Assembly (NCBI GenBank): GCA_033344775.1
Contig: JAWPMT010000007.1
Coordinates: forward strand, 372,001 to 436,000
DNA from: Cytophagales bacterium
GTDB taxonomy: Bacteria > Bacteroidota > Bacteroidia > Cytophagales > Cyclobacteriaceae
Direction of reading: 5' to 3'
Length of the DNA: 64,000 nucleotides
In this document: positions 27,204 to 36,825 of the stretch, one piece after another
Position numbering within the stretch: position 1 is the first letter of the stretch
Layout: every line of letters begins with the position of its first letter
Translations under genes and position numbers: made by a program
The notes under the pieces: generated by a model
What the model saw: only the letters and a program-made list of their open reading frames with translations
Told to the model about the DNA's origin: nothing
The model's database searches: none

Positions 27204-30113
27204 ATGATGGAGAAGACGACTGTTATCCCTGCATTGGAAGGTGAATTTTTAACAAGCAGTGCCTACCGGAAAATATATGCAACGGATGCGTCTGCTTACC
27301 GAGAAGTCCCTGAGGCAGTCGCGATCCCCAAAACCAGGCAAGACCTTATCGATCTGGTGCATTATGCCAATGCAAATGGCAAATCCCTGATACCCCGGAC
27401 AGCTGGTACTTCACTGGCAGGACAGGTAGTGGGAGATGGGATAGTCGTCGATGTTTCCAAGCATTTCAATCAAATCCTGGAAGTAAACAAGGAGGAACAA
27501 TGGGCCTGGGTGCAGCCTGGGATTGTTCGTGATGACCTGAATCGTGCATTGAAGCAATACGGATTGTTTTTTGCTCCGGAGACTTCCACAGCCAATCGGG
27601 CCATGATCGGAGGTATGATTGGCAACAATTCTTGTGGGTCCAATTCGGTCGTTTATGGCAGTACAAGAGAGCACTTACTAGAAGTAGAAGCCATCCTTGC
27701 AGATGGTAACGAAACCTGGTTCGGGCCGGTAGATCAGGATGCATTTTTGGCGCGTTGCAATGGGTTGGGCACTTCTGGTGATTTGCACACAGAGATTTAT
27801 CTCAATACCCGAGAATTACTTTCCGATAAGGACAATCAGGATTCGATTATTAAGGAATATCCGAAGCATGATATTCCGAGAAGAAATACTGGCTATGCGC
27901 TAGACATGCTCCTGCGACATCAGCCCTTTGCCGACGAAGGTGACCCTTTTAATTTCTGTTCTTTAATCGCAGGATCGGAAGGAACATTGGCCCTGGTGAC
28001 TAAAGCCAAGATCAGGTTGACACCTTTGCCTCCACCAAACAAGAAGTTGGTAGTCGTGCATTGCCATTCTATTGATGAGTCGCTGAAGGCCAATCTCGTG
28101 GCATTAAATCATAACCCATCTGCTTGCGAGTTGATGGATCACTACATTTTAGAGGCAACCGAACGAAACTTGTTGCAAAAGCAAAATCGCTTCTTCCTCG
28201 AAGGTGATCCGAAAGCCATTTTGGTAGTGGAGTTAGCAAGAGATAGTGAAGAGGTATTAGAAAAAGATATTGAGGCACTGATTTCGGAGTTGAAATCGGA
28301 AAGTTTGGGATATTCATATCCCATCATTGCACAGAAAGATGTATCCAAAGTCTGGAACTTGAGAAAAGCTGGGTTAGGCTTATTGTCTAATATTCCCGGT
28401 GACGCCAAGCCCGCTCCGGTAATCGAAGATACTGCCGTAGACGTCAAAGACTTGCCGGCCTACATCGCAGAATTCAATGCCATTTTGGCCAAACACGGAT
28501 TGTACTCTGTGCACTATGCTCATGCGGGATCGGGTGAGCTGCATTTAAGACCGATCTTGAATTTGAAGACTTCTGAAGGAATTGGACTTTTTCGTCTCAT
28601 TGCCGAAGAGATTGCGGATTTGGTCAAGAAGTATGACGGTTCACTTTCTGGTGAACATGGCGATGGCCGACTAAGAGGCGAATTCATTCCTAAAATGTTG
28701 GGCGAGCATAATTACGAACTGCTCAAACAAGTAAAGAAAACCTGGGACCCAAAAGGCATCTTTAATCCCGGAAAGATTGTCGATACGCCGCCGATGGACA
28801 CCTCGTTGCGGTTTGAAAAAGATCAGGACACGCCTGAGATTGAGACAATGCTCGATTTCTCGGATAATGAAGGTTTTTTGAGGTCTGCAGAATTGTGCAA
28901 TGGTTCCGGAGATTGTCGGAAATCCGAGCTAGCTGGCGGTACGATGTGCCCCAGTTACATGGGCACTAGAAACGAGCGAGAAACCACGCGTGCCCGGGCG
29001 AATATTTTGCGAGAGACCATCACACGAGATGGAGTGGCTTCGGCTTTCAATTCCGAGGATGTCAAGGAAGTCTTAGACCTGTGCTTGTCCTGTAAAGGCT
29101 GCAAATCCGAATGCCCTTCCAATGTGGACATGGGTAAGTTGAAAGCGGAATGGCAACATCAGCATTATCAGAAAAACGGAATTCCTTTCCGAACCCGGAT
29201 GATTTCAGAGTTTTCCAGCTTGATGAAGCTAGCCAGTCTCGCTCCCTGGGCCTATAGTAACCCGATTACAAGTAACCTGTCGACGCGCATAACGGGTTTT
29301 GCTTCAAAAAGAAGCATGCCGGAGCTGGCAAAGGAGACTGTTAAGAAGTGGTACAAGAAGAAATTCGATCAGGCAGACAAGACCAAAAAAGTCTATTTCT
29401 TCTGCGATGAATTTACGAACTACAATGACGCAGGGATCGGTAAAACCGCTATTAAACTGCTTGATCGACTGGGATATGAAGTCCTATTGATCGATCACGA
29501 AGAGAGCGGGAGAACTTACCTATCTAAAGGTTTGCTGACCAAGGCAAAAGCTATCGCCCGAAAGAATGTGTCGCTATTTTCAGGACTGGTTAATCAGGTT
29601 ACTCCATTGATCGGATTAGAGCCTTCAGCTATTCTTTCTTTTCGAGATGAGTACATTTCGTTGTTGCGAGATGAAGAGCAAGAAAAAGCAAAAGCACTTG
29701 CTGAAAATGTTTTAACGATCGAAGAATTTCTGGCTCGAGAACTGGATCATAAACGATTGACCAAAGATCAATTTCAGCAACAAGACCAGTTGATCAAGTT
29801 GCATGGGCATTGCCATCAGAAAGCCATTTCCTCGATGACGCCCAGTAAGAAGGTGCTGAGCTTGATACCTGGAACCAAAGTCGAGATGATCCCCTCGGGG
29901 TGTTGTGGGATGGCCGGCTCATTTGGTTATGAAAAAGAACATTTTGATCTTTCGATGAAGATCGGGGAGTTAGTCCTGTTCCCAACCATTAGGAAACAAC
30001 CGGAAGAAGTCGTAATTGCCGCTGCAGGAACCAGCTGCCGCCATCAGATCAAAGATGGTACCAGCAGAATTGCCAAACACCCTGTAGAGATCTTGTTTGA
30101 GGCGTTGGCTTAA
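27204..30113 (+). CDS. FAD-linked oxidase fused to Fe-S/CCG subunit (D-lactate/2-hydroxyacid dehydrogenase type)
   Basis: A 969-residue flavoprotein. Order: FAD-binding PCMH domain (about 30-240, SLIPRTAGTSLAGQVVGDG and GGMIGNNSCGSNS), FAD-oxidase C-terminal domain (about 270-525, with SGEHGDGRLRGEFI and FNPGKIVDTPP), a 4Fe-4S ferredoxin-like segment (CNGSGDCRK and CLSCKGCKSECPSNVD, about 570-650), and a CCG domain near the end (HGHCHQKA and GCCGMAGSFGYEKEH). Such fusions oxidise D-lactate or related 2-hydroxy acids and pass electrons to the respiratory chain. Two adjacent ATG codons make the first residue uncertain. It is probably co-transcribed with glgB. Confidence 0.9.
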   Translation: MMEKTTVIPALEGEFLTSSAYRKIYATDASAYREVPEAVAIPKTRQDLIDLVHYANANGKSLIPRTAGTSLAGQVVGDGIVVDVSKHFNQILEVNKEEQWAWVQPGIVRDDLNRALKQYGLFFAPETSTANRAMIGGMIGNNSCGSNSVVYGSTREHLLEVEAILADGNETWFGPVDQDAFLARCNGLGTSGDLHTEIYLNTRELLSDKDNQDSIIKEYPKHDIPRRNTGYALDMLLRHQPFADEGDPFNFCSLIAGSEGTLALVTKAKIRLTPLPPPNKKLVVVHCHSIDESLKANLVALNHNPSACELMDHYILEATERNLLQKQNRFFLEGDPKAILVVELARDSEEVLEKDIEALISELKSESLGYSYPIIAQKDVSKVWNLRKAGLGLLSNIPGDAKPAPVIEDTAVDVKDLPAYIAEFNAILAKHGLYSVHYAHAGSGELHLRPILNLKTSEGIGLFRLIAEEIADLVKKYDGSLSGEHGDGRLRGEFIPKMLGEHNYELLKQVKKTWDPKGIFNPGKIVDTPPMDTSLRFEKDQDTPEIETMLDFSDNEGFLRSAELCNGSGDCRKSELAGGTMCPSYMGTRNERETTRARANILRETITRDGVASAFNSEDVKEVLDLCLSCKGCKSECPSNVDMGKLKAEWQHQHYQKNGIPFRTRMISEFSSLMKLASLAPWAYSNPITSNLSTRITGFASKRSMPELAKETVKKWYKKKFDQADKTKKVYFFCDEFTNYNDAGIGKTAIKLLDRLGYEVLLIDHEESGRTYLSKGLLTKAKAIARKNVSLFSGLVNQVTPLIGLEPSAILSFRDEYISLLRDEEQEKAKALAENVLTIEEFLARELDHKRLTKDQFQQQDQLIKLHGHCHQKAISSMTPSKKVLSLIPGTKVEMIPSGCCGMAGSFGYEKEHFDLSMKIGELVLFPTIRKQPEEVVIAAAGTSCRHQIKDGTSRIAKHPVEILFEALA

Positions 30114-30128
30114 TCCGATGCTACGGCT

Positions 30129-30770
30129 TCACCCCCCACCAAAGGGATTGCCTTCTACTTTTTGGTAGCCATCGGGAATTTCAAACAGATTGTCGCTGAT
30201 ATCCTTTGATTTCACTTCTGTTGCTGTGAGTAGCATCTTCATACCTTGATTGTTCACAGTAAACTCAAGTGGTAGGCCACTTACATTAGCCACTTTTTCC
30301 AGCATTTCGTTGAATGGTCCTGATTGAATAGCGTCGGTGTAATAAATTTCAACAGGGTAGCCGTCTGCACTTTTGCCAGTTATCCTTTTACAGGAATAGC
30401 CTGCTATTTTTTTCGTGTCACCGGAATGAACTTTGACATCAGTCATGTCCATGCCTTTCTCAAAATCATCCATCTTGGATTGGGTATGCATTTTTTGACC
30501 CATCATGTCCATGAGAACATCAGAGGTTTTAGCTTCACCATCTAATATGGTAACCAATGATCCTCCCATCATTTCCATCTCCATTCGTGTTTTGTTTCCT
30601 TTCAGGACATAAACCATGGTTTCAGGTAACATACTCTGTATTTGTTGTGCCTCTTTGGGGGGATTTACCAGGTTGATTTTGAAGGTGACTACTCCTTCAA
30701 AATCCTGTGCGGATAAAGAAATGAATACACCTGAAAAGAGAATAAAAAAGAAGAATTTTGATTTCATCAT
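30129..30770 (-). CDS. DUF4412 family secreted protein
   Basis: A 213-residue protein with a signal peptide (MMKSKFFFFILFSGVFISLSAQ). The mature part is Met-rich and shows KTRMEMEMMGGS, LMDMMGQKM and IAGYSCKRITGKSADGYPVEIYYTD, as in the DUF4412 family of periplasmic proteins. I use the ATG pair at 30770/30767 because the upstream in-frame extension adds a non-signal sequence. Function unknown. It is convergent with the FAD oxidoreductase gene. Confidence 0.8.
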   Translation of the reverse strand: MMKSKFFFFILFSGVFISLSAQDFEGVVTFKINLVNPPKEAQQIQSMLPETMVYVLKGNKTRMEMEMMGGSLVTILDGEAKTSDVLMDMMGQKMHTQSKMDDFEKGMDMTDVKVHSGDTKKIAGYSCKRITGKSADGYPVEIYYTDAIQSGPFNEMLEKVANVSGLPLEFTVNNQGMKMLLTATEVKSKDISDNLFEIPDGYQKVEGNPFGGG

Positions 30771-31010
30771 GGCAGTGATAATTTGAACCGCAATATACCA
30801 GTTTCGTGTAATCGCTTTAAACTGTTGTAAGAAAACAGCAATCAATACTGTTTATTGTTTGATGCAACTTGCATTTCCCCATGTCGGTTAATGATTGACT
30901 GGACTTTTGAATGAAACCTTCCATCTTTTGGGATTATGATCTTCACAATAAATATCTTAACTACAACGATTTCCTCACGTAACTAATAACTGAGAAATAC
31001 AGGCCTTAAA

Positions 31011-31958
31011 ATGCAAATTGCTGATCAAGACAATAAGAAAACCGTAGCGCTGGTACTTTCCAGCGGAGGAGCGAGAGGGCTCGCTCATATTGCAGTGATA
31101 GAAGAACTAGAAGCGCGCGGATATGAAATCACCTCCATTGCCGGTTCAAGCATGGGAGCATTAGTTGGTGCATTTTACGCTTGTGGCCAATTGGATGTCT
31201 ATAAGCAATGGGCGTTGAAGTTGGACCCCTGGAGTGTGTTGAAGTTAATGGACTTCACAATAAGTCCTTACGGATTTGTGAGGGGAAGAAAGGTGTTTAA
31301 GACCCTGGAAACGATTATTCCTGATGTGGATATTCAAGACATGCGCATTCCTTTTGTCGCATTAGCCACGGATATGCACAAGGGTAAAGAAGTGGTTTTT
31401 AAAAAAGGAAGCATGTATCGTGCCATTAAGGCTTCGGCATCGGTACCCACGGTGATTACTCCATCCCAAAGAAAAGGCCGAATCCTGGTAGATGGAGGAG
31501 TGATGACGCCTATTCCAGTAGAATTCGTAAAGCGCAGGAAGAAAGACCTGTTGGTGATTTGCGACGTAAACGGACCTCAACCCTATAAGAAACCGAAAGG
31601 TCAAACACCTCCGTCCAAAGCTTATCTGGATCAGCTGCAATTGGTTAAGGCTACATGGGATAAGTTTTTTCCGGCTAATGAACAGCACGGCTACAAGAAA
31701 ATGGGATATCTTGATATCATGGCCAAAACCATGGATCTGATGCAGGATAAGCTGACCCAATTATTAGTCACTCAATATCAGCCAGATTTGTTTGTACAGG
31801 TTTCACGGGATGTAGGCGGCATTTTTGATTTTCATAAAGCCTCGGAGATCATTGCAGCAGGTCGTCAGGAGTTCATTAAAAAGTATGAACAAAAGTCGCT
31901 ACATCCGAAAAAGAAAAAGCGAGAAAAGGTGACGGCAAGCTTGTCAGAATCAAATTGA
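31011..31958 (+). CDS. Patatin-like phospholipase
   Basis: A 315-residue lipid acyl hydrolase of the RssA/YchK group. Oxyanion-hole motif SSGGARG (residues 17-23), nucleophile S47 in GSSMG, and catalytic aspartate D161 in DGGVMTPIP. The family hydrolyses membrane phospholipids or related lipids with a Ser-Asp dyad. The last 30 residues are strongly basic (KKKKREK), which may help association with membranes. No signal peptide. It stands alone between the DUF4412 gene and atpD. Confidence 0.92.
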   Translation: MQIADQDNKKTVALVLSSGGARGLAHIAVIEELEARGYEITSIAGSSMGALVGAFYACGQLDVYKQWALKLDPWSVLKLMDFTISPYGFVRGRKVFKTLETIIPDVDIQDMRIPFVALATDMHKGKEVVFKKGSMYRAIKASASVPTVITPSQRKGRILVDGGVMTPIPVEFVKRRKKDLLVICDVNGPQPYKKPKGQTPPSKAYLDQLQLVKATWDKFFPANEQHGYKKMGYLDIMAKTMDLMQDKLTQLLVTQYQPDLFVQVSRDVGGIFDFHKASEIIAAGRQEFIKKYEQKSLHPKKKKREKVTASLSESN

Positions 31959-32004
31959 TCACAACTTGATTAATATTCAAGGCAATCATGAGTTAGAATA
32001 GTAA

Positions 32005-33591
<1,587 letters not shown>

Positions 33592-33593
33592 TC

Positions 33594-33854
33594 ATGTACA
33601 TCGAGATCATTACACCGGATGAAAAGTTTTTCGAGGGGGAAGTAGAGAGTGCTACTTTCCCTGGAATTGACGGATCATTTCAGGTATTGAATAATCACGC
33701 ACCGCTTATTTCTACTTTGGGAAAAGGCGATATCCGATTTATCCGACTGGTAGAAAAGAAGCCGGAAGAAACCCACGTTTTGGTGGAAGGCGGAATTGTT
33801 GAAGTACTCAACAACCGAGTTTCTGTGCTCGCTGAAAAAATCTTTAGCGAGTAA
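33594..33854 (+). CDS. atpC: ATP synthase F1 subunit epsilon (short form)
   Basis: An 86-residue epsilon subunit consisting only of the N-terminal beta-sandwich (MYIEIITPDEKFFEGEVES, then FPGIDGSFQVLNNHAPLIS and VEGGIVEVLNNRVSVLAE). The C-terminal helical hairpin that inhibits ATP hydrolysis in many bacteria is missing, as in several Bacteroidota. It follows atpD by two bases. Confidence 0.95.
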   Translation: MYIEIITPDEKFFEGEVESATFPGIDGSFQVLNNHAPLISTLGKGDIRFIRLVEKKPEETHVLVEGGIVEVLNNRVSVLAEKIFSE

Positions 33855-33957
33855 ATTCCCCATTTGCGTCTAGCAGGAGACATTTAAGTGGCTTGTCCCC
33901 TTATTGTCACCCTAAAAAAATAATGCCAGATCGGGCAGTCACGTTAGTTTTGTAATT

Positions 33958-34144
33958 GTGATCGAACCAGGATCACATACCGTGATCGTCCAATGAGGGT
34001 CAGTGTCATTTGGCGGTGATTTTTGCTGACTCTTGATCCGGTAGAATGCCTTGTTTGTTTGGCGGCTTTCAGGGCTTTAATGGTACTTAGTGGTTTCAAT
34101 CAGTGAGTGGAGGCTACCTTTATTTTATAGAGGTAGCTTTTTTT
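33958..34144 (+). ncRNA. Candidate structured small RNA downstream of atpC
   Basis: An exact TAnnTTTG element (TAGTTTTG, 33945-33952) precedes a roughly 190-base stretch that ends in a strong terminator. Inside it, GTGATC (33958), GATCAC (33971) and GTGATC (33982) can form two alternative 6-bp hairpins, and AGGGTCAG (33996-34003) pairs with CTGACTCT (34026-34033). No -33 TTG is found at the expected spacing. Length fits 6S-type RNAs, but I could not fit the 6S structure. It may instead be the long 3' end of the atpDC mRNA. Confidence 0.35.
34113..34144 (+). terminator. Rho-independent terminator
   Basis: Stem GCTACCT / AGGTAGC (34113-34119 with 34131-34137) followed directly by a run of seven T. 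It terminates either atpDC or the candidate small RNA. Confidence 0.85.
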
Positions 34145-34212
34145 ATTTTGTGCCGGAGGTAGTTTCTTGGCTCCAGCCGAGAAACAATTATTCCTGAGGC
34201 TCTCAGCCTCGA

Positions 34213-34806
34213 TCAGTAAATTACATTTCCAATTGGAATCAAGACCTCTCCCAAATCAATCATCGCATTAAAAAGAGAAAGCCGCTCAAATTGAGCTAAA
34301 TCTTCAGTTCGAATGGCTGTAGGAATAATTTGCCCTTCTTCCAATAATTTCGCCCTTCTTACACCTGGCAATAGTGGCTCTTCGGGAGTGTGCCACACGT
34401 TGTTTTTAAGTAAGGCAATATTCGCATAACAGGTATCTGTCAGCAGTCCATTTTTTACAATAAGGATATCGTCCGCTGAATTTCTTTGCTCAAATAATTG
34501 CCCTAACTCCACTCGATCTGCATACTTATAGCCATAATCAATGGTGTCAGAAGTAACCAATTGGAGGGAATTGATTTTCTTTCTGACGTAAGGATGTATT
34601 TCAATCTGATGCTGACGCTCGCCATACAAGACCCGAACCTTCCTAATGGAGGAACCAGGTATTTCTGATGGGATAATGTCTTCCAACACTAAGGGTGAAA
34701 CATGGCCATAAACTTCCTTAAAAACACGATTGACACGCTTTTGATGATATTCCAGGAGCGGAAATCCCTCCCCATCTAAACAAATGCTTTCAAGAAACTG
34801 GAACAT
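34213..34806 (-). CDS. pabC: Aminodeoxychorismate lyase-like class IV aminotransferase
   Basis: A 197-residue PLP enzyme of fold type IV. It shows the N-terminal MFQFLESICLDG, HQKRVNRVFKE, and ILIVKNGLLTDTCYANIALL, followed by PLLPGVRRAKLLE. Co-location with pabB suggests the lyase step that releases pyruvate from aminodeoxychorismate to give p-aminobenzoate for folate. I use ATG at 34806, which overlaps the end of pabB by 17 bases; a longer frame to 34905 would lie deep inside pabB and lacks family sequence. The usual PLP lysine should lie near residue 110 (YGYKYADR). Confidence 0.85.
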   Translation of the reverse strand: MFQFLESICLDGEGFPLLEYHQKRVNRVFKEVYGHVSPLVLEDIIPSEIPGSSIRKVRVLYGERQHQIEIHPYVRKKINSLQLVTSDTIDYGYKYADRVELGQLFEQRNSADDILIVKNGLLTDTCYANIALLKNNVWHTPEEPLLPGVRRAKLLEEGQIIPTAIRTEDLAQFERLSLFNAMIDLGEVLIPIGNVIY

Positions 34807-35761
34807 AGATCTTATCACGTATTTCCTGATATTCTTTTTCAGCGACACTTTGTGCGGTAATGCCTGCTCCACTTTTATAGACGAGTCCGTTAGAAGTTTG
34901 CTCAATGAATCGTATCATGACTCCAGAGGTAAGTTTTTTCCCATCATAGATGCCACAGACGCCAGTGTAAAAATTGCGATCATGTGTCTCGGTTTCATGG
35001 ATCATCGCGACTGTTTTTGGCTTTGGGGCACCTGAGATCGACCCGGCAGGTAGTAGCTCGAAGAGTATGGATCCAATTTGATCTTGCCAATTAGTGTCTA
35101 ATTGTCCCCTTACCTCAGAACTCACTTGTAATAAGTCTTTTTGTCGAGACTTGATCTGATCGATGTATCGAAACCGAGGAACATGCACTTGATCAGCGAT
35201 GCGACTCAGGTCATTGCGAATAAGGTCCACAATGGTCACGTGTTCGGCAATCTCTTTTGGGTCATTCAATAAGCGGCTTGCGGCATCAGGTAAAGAGGCG
35301 TCAATGGTGCCCTTCATGGGGAAAGAGGCAATCTGTCCTGATTCATCTATGGATACAAAGCGTTCCGGAGAGAAACAAACAAAGTGGTCCTGATAATAGA
35401 TTTTGAAAAGTGCTTTGGTACTATGAAAAATGTCTAGCTGGGTGCCAGAAGATTTGACAGGTGAACTGAAGGTAAGGTTAGTCAGGAACGAATTACCAAT
35501 ATTGATTTCCTGTTGTATGGCGTCGAAGGCTTCTCGGAATGCTTGAAATGATAGGTGTTTCGGAAAGATTTCAATGGTCGTAGGAGTTGAAGGATTGTAA
35601 TTGCGGTAGCCTTCAATATCGAAATATACGGCACTATCCTTTAATGGGAGCTTTGCAACATAGGCTTCTGTTGCTTCAAAATTGGTAAAAAATATGAAGG
35701 GTGTACGAGCCTGGCCAAGCTCGTTCATGTACGCAATGGCTTCATTGCGCTGGCGAATCAT
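34790..35761 (-). CDS. pabB: Aminodeoxychorismate synthase component I
   Basis: A 323-residue chorismate-binding enzyme. FPMKGTID contains the PxKGT motif whose lysine marks aminodeoxychorismate synthase rather than anthranilate synthase (PIAGT). Also seen: VDLIRNDLSRIA, and LLPAGSISGAPKPKT. The N-terminal domain is much reduced relative to E. coli PabB, so the length is short, as in other Bacteroidota. It overlaps pabC downstream and the small membrane gene upstream. Confidence 0.9.
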   Translation of the reverse strand: MIRQRNEAIAYMNELGQARTPFIFFTNFEATEAYVAKLPLKDSAVYFDIEGYRNYNPSTPTTIEIFPKHLSFQAFREAFDAIQQEINIGNSFLTNLTFSSPVKSSGTQLDIFHSTKALFKIYYQDHFVCFSPERFVSIDESGQIASFPMKGTIDASLPDAASRLLNDPKEIAEHVTIVDLIRNDLSRIADQVHVPRFRYIDQIKSRQKDLLQVSSEVRGQLDTNWQDQIGSILFELLPAGSISGAPKPKTVAMIHETETHDRNFYTGVCGIYDGKKLTSGVMIRFIEQTSNGLVYKSGAGITAQSVAEKEYQEIRDKIYVPVS

Positions 35762-36056
35762 TCTTCTTACGTCTGAAGCGATTGATCATTTTCTTTTCAT
35801 AAGCCCAGAAGAAATCAAACTGGCCAAACAGAAACCCGTAAGTCAGCAGGATCACGTTGTAAAATGGGAAGATCAAGACCCAGTATACGATTTTGAACCA
35901 TTCGTTGGTCGTGCCATTATCAGTCACGTAGTTGGTAACGAGGGGTTTTATCAGAAGGACTGTGAATCCAGTGCAGGCGAATACGATCAGTATAATGATG
36001 ACCTGTTTGATACTGGTCAGTCCCCATTTTTCCTGAAGCTTATTGATCCAACTCAT
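35742..36056 (-). CDS. Small two-helix membrane protein (DUF6787-like)
   Basis: A 104-residue protein starting MSWINKLQEKWGL, with membrane helices at about residues 15-38 (VIIILIVFACTGFTVLLI) and 62-85 (IVYWVLIFPFYNVILLTYGFLFG), and a basic tail KKMINRFRRKK. It resembles the DUF6787 proteins that sit near pseudouridine synthase or pab genes in Bacteroidota. It overlaps both the rluA-like gene (17 bases) and pabB (20 bases), so translation is coupled. A start at 36071 is also possible. Confidence 0.75.
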   Translation of the reverse strand: MSWINKLQEKWGLTSIKQVIIILIVFACTGFTVLLIKPLVTNYVTDNGTTNEWFKIVYWVLIFPFYNVILLTYGFLFGQFDFFWAYEKKMINRFRRKKNDSPAQ

Positions 36057-36750
36057 CAATCTTATTTTCAAATGCAGACCAGTTTTGGCCTTTCGGGGCG
36101 CAAGTTAATTGTAAAGGTTCTTTTCTCACGGGGTGAACGAAGCTTAATTGAAAAGCATGCAAGGAAATGCTCTTATCCGGATTAGGCGTGCCTTTTCCGT
36201 ATCGAAGATCCCCGACTATCGGACATCTCATACTGGCCAACTGAACCCGTATTTGATGTGGCCTGCCAGTTTTAGGTTTAACGTGTAATAAGGAATGACC
36301 CTTTTCTACGAGTAGGATTTCATAGGAAAGTTCAGCTCTTTTGGCTCCATTCCTTTCCCTGTTGTAGGCCTTAACGAGGTTTTTGCTCCCATCTTTGACC
36401 AGCCAATGTATGAGTTTGCCTTCAGTTTCGATGGGCACCCCCTGAACGACGGCCAGATAAGACTTTACAACCTTGTCTTCCCGAAACAAGCGATTCAACC
36501 GCTCAGAAGCTTTTGACGTTCTGGCGAATGTGACAATTCCGCTCACAGGCCTGTCCAATCGATGAACCGGATGGAGGTAAACTTCACCGGGCTTGTCGTA
36601 TTTCTCTTTGATGTATTTTCTGCCCCAGTCTGTCAAGGTAGCATCGCCGGTCTTATCACCTTGTACCAGCCATCCTGAAGGTTTGTGAATCACCAGTAAG
36701 TGGTTGTCTTCAAAAATGACTTGTGGTTCGGAGGTGCTTTTGGACTTCAT
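36040..36750 (-). CDS. RluA family pseudouridine synthase
   Basis: A 236-residue enzyme that isomerises uridine to pseudouridine in rRNA or tRNA. The catalytic motif is HRLDRPVSGIVTFARTS (active aspartate in HRLD, about residue 66), and the RluA tail GRPHQIRVQLAS and GDLRYG is present. No S4 domain is present. The exact target base cannot be read. It is the first gene of the operon leading to pabC. On the minus strand TACTTTTG (36766-36759) fits the -7 consensus nine bases before the start, so the mRNA may be almost leaderless. Confidence 0.9.
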   Translation of the reverse strand: MKSKSTSEPQVIFEDNHLLVIHKPSGWLVQGDKTGDATLTDWGRKYIKEKYDKPGEVYLHPVHRLDRPVSGIVTFARTSKASERLNRLFREDKVVKSYLAVVQGVPIETEGKLIHWLVKDGSKNLVKAYNRERNGAKRAELSYEILLVEKGHSLLHVKPKTGRPHQIRVQLASMRCPIVGDLRYGKGTPNPDKSISLHAFQLSFVHPVRKEPLQLTCAPKGQNWSAFENKIDELDQ

Positions 36751-36758
36751 GAATAGCG

Positions 36759-36766
36759 CAAAAGTA
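36759..36766 (-). promoter_or_regulatory. Possible -7 promoter element of the rluA-like gene
   Basis: TACTTTTG is an exact match to TAnnTTTG on the minus strand. No TTG at -33 with the correct spacing is present, so this is only a half match. Confidence 0.35.
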
Positions 36767-36825
36767 TGGATTTCCTCCCATGGGAATGTCTATTCTGATA
36801 CTTGTCGAGCTATCTTTATCCATCG

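Larger units (their letters stand above)
33855..34212. other. 358-base region without a protein gene after atpC
   Basis: No credible coding frame. It contains a candidate structured RNA (33958-34144, listed separately), a clear plus-strand terminator and, on the right, two short hairpins (34163-34184 and 34196-34210) directly after the pabC stop, which may serve as the minus-strand transcript end. Confidence 0.5.

Noticed and set aside
33855-34212. tmRNA, RNase P RNA or a tRNA after atpC
   Set aside because: No tRNA-like acceptor or T-loop pattern, no RNase P core sequence, and the region is too short for tmRNA.
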